Of a DNA stretch of 64,000 nt, positions 59,545 through 64,000 are shown piece after piece. The stretch's first letter is position 1; the number at the start of each line of letters is the position of its first letter. The notes under the pieces are model-generated. The model was given only the letters and a program-made list of their open reading frames with translations, was not told where the DNA came from and searched no databases. Both the position numbers and the translations under genes were made by a program. The DNA is taken from NCBI RefSeq assembly GCF_027947595.1, contig NZ_CP116257.1, forward strand, positions 6,756,001 to 6,820,000. Direction: 5' to 3'. This stretch comes from Streptomyces lienomycini. GTDB taxonomy: Bacteria; Actinomycetota; Actinomycetes; Streptomycetales; Streptomycetaceae.

Positions 59545-60267
59545 TCAGCGGTGGAGCACGGCCCGCTCGACGGCGCTCCACGTCGTACTGGTGACGACGT
59601 ACAGCGCGGCGGCCAACGGCACCACGGCCACGGTGACGAGCGTGAAGAAGGACATGAACGGCATGACCCTGGTGATCGCGCCCAGCCCCGGCGCCTGCTG
59701 TCCGTCCGTCCCGCCGGCGCCCGGCGGCACCGGGTTCGCGGCCATCGTCCGCCGGGTGAGCCGGTAGCTGAAGAGGGCCACCCCGGCGACGAACACGAAC
59801 AGCACGGCGTAGACCAGCCCCGCGCCTCCGAACGGCCCCGCCCCGCCGAGCGCGTCGGCCCAGCGCCCGCCGAGCGGGGCGTCGAGGAGCCGGTGCGAGA
59901 GGAGGGCGTTGGCCTCGCCGCCGATGGAGGAGCTGGAGAAGAGGTGGTAGAGGAGGAAGAAGGCGGGGAGCTGGAACAGGCTGGGCAGGCAGCCGGACAG
60001 CGGGGACACCTTCTCCTCGGCGTGCAGTTCGAGGACGGCCCGCTGGAGTCTCTCGGGGTTCTTCGCGTGCTTGCGGCGCAGTTCGGCGATCCGCGGCTGG
60101 AGCGCGGTGCGTGCCTTCTGCCCGCGGGCGGCGGCCCGGGACAGCGGGTGCACCAGCAGCCGTACGAGGGCGGTGAACAGGACGATGGCGGCGGCCGCGG
60201 CCGAGGCGCCGAACAGGGGCTGGAGCAGGTCGGCGAGGCGCTCGACCAGGCTGGCGAAAACGGACAT
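59545..60267 (-). CDS. YidC/Oxa1-family membrane insertase
   Basis: A 240-residue membrane protein: start with helix SVFASLVERLADLLQPLFG, then VLFTALVRLLVHPLSRAAAR, the cytoplasmic RKHAKNPERLQRAVLELHAE hairpin, then PLSGCLPSLFQLPAFFLLYH. Five hydrophobic segments. It is shorter than the main YidC and probably the accessory copy paired with DUF6412 in Streptomyces. ATG 60267 follows GGAGGG. Confidence 0.85.
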   Translation of the reverse strand: MSVFASLVERLADLLQPLFGASAAAAAIVLFTALVRLLVHPLSRAAARGQKARTALQPRIAELRRKHAKNPERLQRAVLELHAEEKVSPLSGCLPSLFQLPAFFLLYHLFSSSSIGGEANALLSHRLLDAPLGGRWADALGGAGPFGGAGLVYAVLFVFVAGVALFSYRLTRRTMAANPVPPGAGGTDGQQAPGLGAITRVMPFMSFFTLVTVAVVPLAAALYVVTSTTWSAVERAVLHR

Positions 60268-60369
60268 GGGTGGGTGAGCCCTCCGGGGGTCTCGTCGTGC
60301 CGGGTGGAGATGGGGCGGCATGACGACACGACCGGCGCGGGGCCAGGTGTGGAAGAAGTTCGCTGGGCC

Positions 60370-60720
60370 CTACGCGGTGGTCGCCGGGAGGGCGTGACCG
60401 GGTGCTCGGGGCCGGCGGCGGCCGGGGGCGTCGGGGTCGCGTTGCGGCAGGAAGGCCGTACGCAGGTCCCGGTCCCTGATGGCCGTACGCACCCGGGTGC
60501 GCGGCACGGCGGGCGCGCAGCGTGCGGCGATGACGGCGCAGACGGCGAGCGCGGCCCCGGCCGCGGCGGTCGCGGCGAGCGCGACGGTGGCGGAGAGGCT
60601 GCCGACGTCGACGAGCGCGACGGGCAGGAGGACCAGCAGCAGGACGAAGAGGGGGCGGGGGCGGAGCACCGGGCGGAGCACGGGGGCGAGGGCCCGGCGG
60701 TTCCGGTTCGTCGGCGGCAT
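60370..60720 (-). CDS. DUF6412-type small membrane protein
   Basis: A 116-residue protein with two hydrophobic helices (about 22-45 and 47-68) and a basic C-terminal tail (RTRVRTAIRDRDLRTAFLPQ). ATG 60720 follows GAGGAGGA. It sits 102 bases upstream of the YidC-like gene, on the same strand, a pair I recall from Streptomyces. Confidence 0.75.
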   Translation of the reverse strand: MPPTNRNRRALAPVLRPVLRPRPLFVLLLVLLPVALVDVGSLSATVALAATAAAGAALAVCAVIAARCAPAVPRTRVRTAIRDRDLRTAFLPQRDPDAPGRRRPRAPGHALPATTA

Positions 60721-60756
60721 CGGCAACTCCTCCTCCCGCGCGCGTGTTTGCCCCAG

Positions 60757-61305
60757 TTATACAGGACGCCGGGGCGCGGGCCCCTGCTCGGTCTCGACCG
60801 GCTGGAGCAGCCGCCGGGGGCCGAGCAGCGCCCGGCTGACCGGGTCCGCCGGGTCGGGGGCGAGTCCGGGTCCCGGCCGCATGTCGATGTCGCGCACGGC
60901 GACGAGGGTTCCGCAGGTGGGGCAGGCGCCGTGGGGACTGAGTTCGGTGCCGCAGTCGGCGTGCCAGAAGGTGCGCATCGGCTCGCCGCCGAGCTGCTCG
61001 CGCCCCCAGACGCCGAGCGCGCGCAGGGCGGGCCACAGGGCGATGCCGCGGTCGGTGAGGACGTACTCGTCCCGGGGCGGCGACTCCTGGTACCTGCGCT
61101 TCTCCAGGATTCCCTCGGCGGTGAGCGCCTGGAGGCGGTTGGCCAGGACGGCGCGCGGGATGCCGAGGTGGACGAGGAAGTCGTTGTAGCGCCGGACGCC
61201 GTAGAGCGCGTCGCGGATCACCAGCAGCGTCCACCGTTCGCCGACGACCTCCAGTGCGCGGGCGATCGAGCACTCCTGCGTCGCGTAGTCCTTGCCCAGT
61301 GCCAT
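60757..61305 (-). CDS. HxlR-family regulator with C-terminal Cys/His motif
   Basis: A 182-residue winged-helix regulator: DYATQECSIARALEVVGERW, LLVIRDALYGVRRYNDFLVH, GIPRAVLANRLQALTAEGIL. The conserved Cys at the start is a possible redox switch. The C-terminus carries HADCGTELSPHGACPTCG, a zinc-ribbon-like Cys set. Divergent from the MFS gene with two operator-like sites between. Confidence 0.87.
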   Translation of the reverse strand: MALGKDYATQECSIARALEVVGERWTLLVIRDALYGVRRYNDFLVHLGIPRAVLANRLQALTAEGILEKRRYQESPPRDEYVLTDRGIALWPALRALGVWGREQLGGEPMRTFWHADCGTELSPHGACPTCGTLVAVRDIDMRPGPGLAPDPADPVSRALLGPRRLLQPVETEQGPAPRRPV

Positions 61306-61335
61306 GCCGTCCACTGTAGCCACTTTCTCCCACTA

Positions 61336-61398
61336 GGTTCATTCACCGAACCAGCAGTGCTAGGTTGGGCCGCCCGACTCAGTTCATTGACCGAACCA
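61336..61398. promoter_or_regulatory. Pair of HxlR-type operators
   Basis: GGTTCATTCACCGAACCA (61336-61353) and AGTTCATTGACCGAACCA (61381-61398) are near-identical 18-bp sites, 45 bp apart, each with GGTTC/GAACC-type arms. They flank the likely promoters of the divergent HxlR and MFS genes. Confidence 0.7.
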
Positions 61399-61419
61399 AC
61401 CCAGAGCGGACGGCCAGCC

Positions 61420-62862
61420 ATGACCGAGACCGGCACGGACTCCCCGACGACCCCGACGACTTCGACCGCCCCGACCACCGCGACCCCGGCGTCCACGGCC
61501 GCCGCCGCTGCCCCGCCGGAACGGGCCTCGCCGCCCCCGCACCCGGGTCGCACCCTCGCGCTGACCAGCGCCGCGACCGCCGTCGCCCTGATGGCGTTCA
61601 CCGCGCCGATGGTCACGCTCCCCGAGACGGCCGCCGACCTGCACACCCCGCTGTCCGCCCAGGCCTGGCTGCTGAACGGCACCCCGCTGGGCCTCGCCGC
61701 CCTGCTCCTGGTGGCCGGCAGCCTGGCCGACGACTACGGGCGCCGCCGCCTCTTCGTCTCCGGCACGCTGGCCCTCGGCGTCACCACCGTCCTCGGCGCC
61801 TTCGCGTCCACGACCTGGCTGTTCACGCTGGCCCGCATCGCCCAGGGCGCGGCGAGCGCGGCGTTGCTGGCCAGCAGCCTCGGCCTGCTCGTCCACGCCT
61901 TCCCGACGCCGGCCGGACGGCTGCGCGCGACCGGGGTGTGGGGCGCCTTCGTGAGCGGCGGCATAGCCGTGGGCCCGGTACTCGTCGGGGCGTTCCCCGA
62001 CTGGCGGGTGGCGCACGGCATCCTCGGCGCCGCCGCACTGGTGGTGGGGGGACTCGGCGCGCGGGCCCTGTCGGAGTCGCGCTCACCGCGGGAGGGCCGG
62101 CCGGACTTCGCCGGGGCGCTGACGTTCGGACCGGCGCTGGTCGCGCTGGTGGCGGCGCTGACGCTGGGCCGCGACGGGTGGCTGCGGGCGCCGGTGGGGC
62201 TGCTGCTGGCGGCGACCGTGCTCCTCGGCGCCCTGTTCGTCGTACTGGAGCGCCGCGCGGCCACCCCCATGATCGACCTGTCGCTGCTGCGCCGCCCGCT
62301 CTTCCTGGCGTCCTCCGCGGGCGGACTGTTCACGGGCCTGTCGGTGCTCGGCCTGTTCAGCTTCCTGCCGACGGTGCTCCAGCGGGCGCTCGGCCTGTCC
62401 CCCATGGACACGGCCCTGCTCTCCCTGCTCTGGGCCGGTCTCGCCTTCGCGGTGGCCCTCCAGGTCCGCCGCATCGTCCACCGCGTCCCGCCCCGCCACC
62501 AACTGGTCGTCGGTTTCGTCCTGCACGCGGCCGGCGTCCTGACCATGCTCGGCGCGGTCGGCGCGGGCTCCTGGGCCCGCCTGCTGCCCGGCCTCGTCCT
62601 GGCGGGCGTCGGCAGCGGCCTGCTGAACGCCGCGCTGCCCCTGCTCGCGGTGGAGTCGGTACCGGCGGCCCGCGCGGCGATGGGCTCGGGCGCGCAGCAG
62701 ACGTTCCGCTACATCGGCTCGTGCGCCGGGGTCGCGCTGACGATCGCGATCGCGACGTCGGCGGGGAGCCCGGGGGCGGGCACGGACGTGGCGCTGTGGG
62801 TGTCGGCGGGGCTGGCGGTGGCGGCGGCCGTGCTGGTGGGAGCGCTGCGGGAACGGACCTGA
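61420..62862 (+). CDS. MFS drug-exporter-like transporter (DHA2 type)
   Basis: A 480-residue major facilitator transporter with about 14 transmembrane helices. Motif A-like LADDYGRRRLFVSGTLALG, motif C-like GAFVSGGIAVGPVLVGAF, and the motif LNGTPLGLAALLLVAGSLAD are present. The first 45 residues are Thr/Ala/Pro-rich and cytoplasmic. HxlR control suggests export of a toxic or quinone-type compound. Confidence 0.88.
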   Translation: MTETGTDSPTTPTTSTAPTTATPASTAAAAAPPERASPPPHPGRTLALTSAATAVALMAFTAPMVTLPETAADLHTPLSAQAWLLNGTPLGLAALLLVAGSLADDYGRRRLFVSGTLALGVTTVLGAFASTTWLFTLARIAQGAASAALLASSLGLLVHAFPTPAGRLRATGVWGAFVSGGIAVGPVLVGAFPDWRVAHGILGAAALVVGGLGARALSESRSPREGRPDFAGALTFGPALVALVAALTLGRDGWLRAPVGLLLAATVLLGALFVVLERRAATPMIDLSLLRRPLFLASSAGGLFTGLSVLGLFSFLPTVLQRALGLSPMDTALLSLLWAGLAFAVALQVRRIVHRVPPRHQLVVGFVLHAAGVLTMLGAVGAGSWARLLPGLVLAGVGSGLLNAALPLLAVESVPAARAAMGSGAQQTFRYIGSCAGVALTIAIATSAGSPGAGTDVALWVSAGLAVAAAVLVGALRERT

Positions 62863-62950
62863 GCCCCGGCGGGCGTCGGCGCCCCCGATCCCCGGTCCGC
62901 GGCCCGCGGATGGCTGACCCTCGTCACCTCGCCGCAGTACGGTGTCCCCC

Positions 62951-63988
62951 ATGCGCCCCGACACGCCCGCCGAGAACGTCGACCACGCCGCCGAAGCAGC
63001 CCGCCTGGAACGCACCGCAGGCCTCTACCCCGAGGACGCCGAGGCCCTGCTGCTGCGCGCCGCGGCCCACCTGGAGCTGTCCGGCGCCCGCCCCGCCGCG
63101 ACCGCGCTCTACGACCGCCTGCTGTCCTCCGTCGCCTCCTCCGGGTCGCTGGAGAACCCGTCCCTGGTCCGCGCCCTGAAGGCGTCGAACCTCTGGGAGT
63201 ACGACCACGAGGCGGAGGCCCGGGCGATCATCGACGGCGTCCGTGCGGCGGCGCCGCGCGACCCCGCCCCCTGGGTGATCGTGGCCGAGGCCCTGGAGAC
63301 CCACGACGAACTGGAGGCGGCGCACGAGACGTTCACGGAGGCCGCCCGCCTGCTCCTCACCGACGTACCGGAACCCCCGTACGCGACGCATCCCGTCCTC
63401 TACGGCCGCCACCGCGTCCGCCGGATGCTGGGCCTGGCCCACGACGACTGGGACACCCTGGCCGACACCCTGCACTCGATGCCGGTCTCCCTGGACGAGC
63501 TGCACGACCCGAAGCGCGTCTGGTCCCTGGGCTCGGAGAACCCGGCGGACCTGGAGGCGGAGATCTCCCGCCTCCGTGCCGAACTGGGCGCCTACCGCGA
63601 GGCCCTGTCCCGCCCCTTCCCGGTGGCCATGCTCCACTGGCCGGCCGGCGAACTGGCGGAGCTGGTCGAGGCGTACCCGTCCCTCGCCTCCGAGTACCCG
63701 TCCTACGACGACCACCTGGCGTCGATAGAGGCGGCCCTGCGCGAACTGGCCTCCTCGGGCACCCCGAACCTGGGCGTGGTCCCGGGCACGGTCCCGTCCT
63801 ACGAGGCCTTCGCCGCGTCGGAGGGCGCGTCCCCGGCCGACCCGACGCTGCTCCCGCAGTACGCGACGACGCTGGCCGCCCGGGGACTGGCGGTGGCGTG
63901 GCCGCCGCAGCGCGGGGCGGCGTGCTGGTGCGGGTCGCAGCGGCCGTACGGGCAGTGCCACGGCGAGGACGCCGCCGGGGACCGATGA
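62951..63988 (+). CDS. TPR-like protein with C-terminal SEC-C zinc motif
   Basis: A 345-residue soluble protein: helical repeats in residues 10-150 (AARLERTAGLYPEDAEALLL, EDAELLLRAAAHLEL-like), a central alpha/beta region, and a C-terminal SEC-C motif CWCGSQRPYGQCH. SEC-C motifs bind zinc and are often at the end of SecA or of small adaptor proteins. Role unknown. The window ends 12 bases after the stop. Confidence 0.83.
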   Translation: MRPDTPAENVDHAAEAARLERTAGLYPEDAEALLLRAAAHLELSGARPAATALYDRLLSSVASSGSLENPSLVRALKASNLWEYDHEAEARAIIDGVRAAAPRDPAPWVIVAEALETHDELEAAHETFTEAARLLLTDVPEPPYATHPVLYGRHRVRRMLGLAHDDWDTLADTLHSMPVSLDELHDPKRVWSLGSENPADLEAEISRLRAELGAYREALSRPFPVAMLHWPAGELAELVEAYPSLASEYPSYDDHLASIEAALRELASSGTPNLGVVPGTVPSYEAFAASEGASPADPTLLPQYATTLAARGLAVAWPPQRGAACWCGSQRPYGQCHGEDAAGDR

Positions 63989-64000
63989 GATTCGGCGCGG

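Overview
The window is very GC-rich, with strong codon third-position G/C bias, closely packed genes, GTG/TTG starts and stop/start overlaps (ATGA, GTGA), and the gene content of a Streptomyces core chromosome. Markers are a PAS-GGDEF-EAL protein like CdgA, a CslA-GlxA-CslZ tip-glycan locus with an LpmP-type LPMO, secreted polysaccharide degraders, a class F sortase and a CebR-type beta-glucosidase. From memory, the gene order resembles S. coelicolor SCO2798 to about SCO2850. That synteny is recalled, not computed.

Layout. 1-9.4 kb: end of a GH1 beta-glucosidase, a CBM2-GH18 chitinase facing it, an OmpR-type two-component pair, a secreted protein, a spermidine-synthase-like protein, a small conserved protein divergent from an NsdA-like HTH/TPR regulator, and a histidine phosphatase. 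9.5-14.7 kb: a PAP2 membrane enzyme, then a translationally coupled trio of RecB/Cas4-like nuclease, uncharacterised middle protein and SF1 helicase; the helicase 3' end is duplicated in a 130-bp tandem repeat. 15-23.2 kb: LD-carboxypeptidase, RibD/DHFR-like protein, methyltransferase/TetR divergent pair with a double operator, LLM oxidoreductase, CdgA, an M6-type protease, a 35-bp repeat array and tRNA-Lys. 23.2-26.5 kb: Prim-Pol-like protein whose stop codon lies inside the tRNA gene, a small conserved protein, a pectate lyase, and a tRNA-Gly(UCC)-like RNA with an aberrant T-loop plus terminator. 26.5-35.6 kb: two Asp/Glu-racemase-fold enzymes divergent from a hydroxyacid dehydrogenase and amidase, a DUF3830 protein, an EhuBCDA-type ABC transporter and an IclR regulator, probably one catabolic unit. 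35.6-44.5 kb: tRNA-Lys, LPMO, SPFH protein, NlpC/P60-like protein, tRNA-Lys, cslA-glxA and GH6 cslZ (tip glycan synthesis and processing). 44.5-46.8 kb: class F sortase with a secreted partner and a NagD-like phosphatase. 46.9-53.6 kb: a leftward phosphonate-type operon (GntR, FAD amine oxidase, phosphonatase-like HAD, ABC ATPase, two permeases, binding protein). 53.6-57.4 kb: a 51-bp repeat array, a ROK repressor broken into two frames at an internal repeat, and its divergent Gfo/Idh/MocA and UPF0303 genes. 57.4-64 kb: F420-type LLM oxidoreductase, FAH-family hydrolase, YidC/Oxa1-like insertase with DUF6412 protein, HxlR regulator divergent from an MFS exporter, and a TPR/SEC-C protein.

Candidates for something not well described are the split nuclease-helicase trio, the tRNA-Gly-like RNA with a non-canonical T-loop, and the group of in-gene tandem repeats (nuclease tail, HAD N-terminus, ROK regulator, helicase 3' end).
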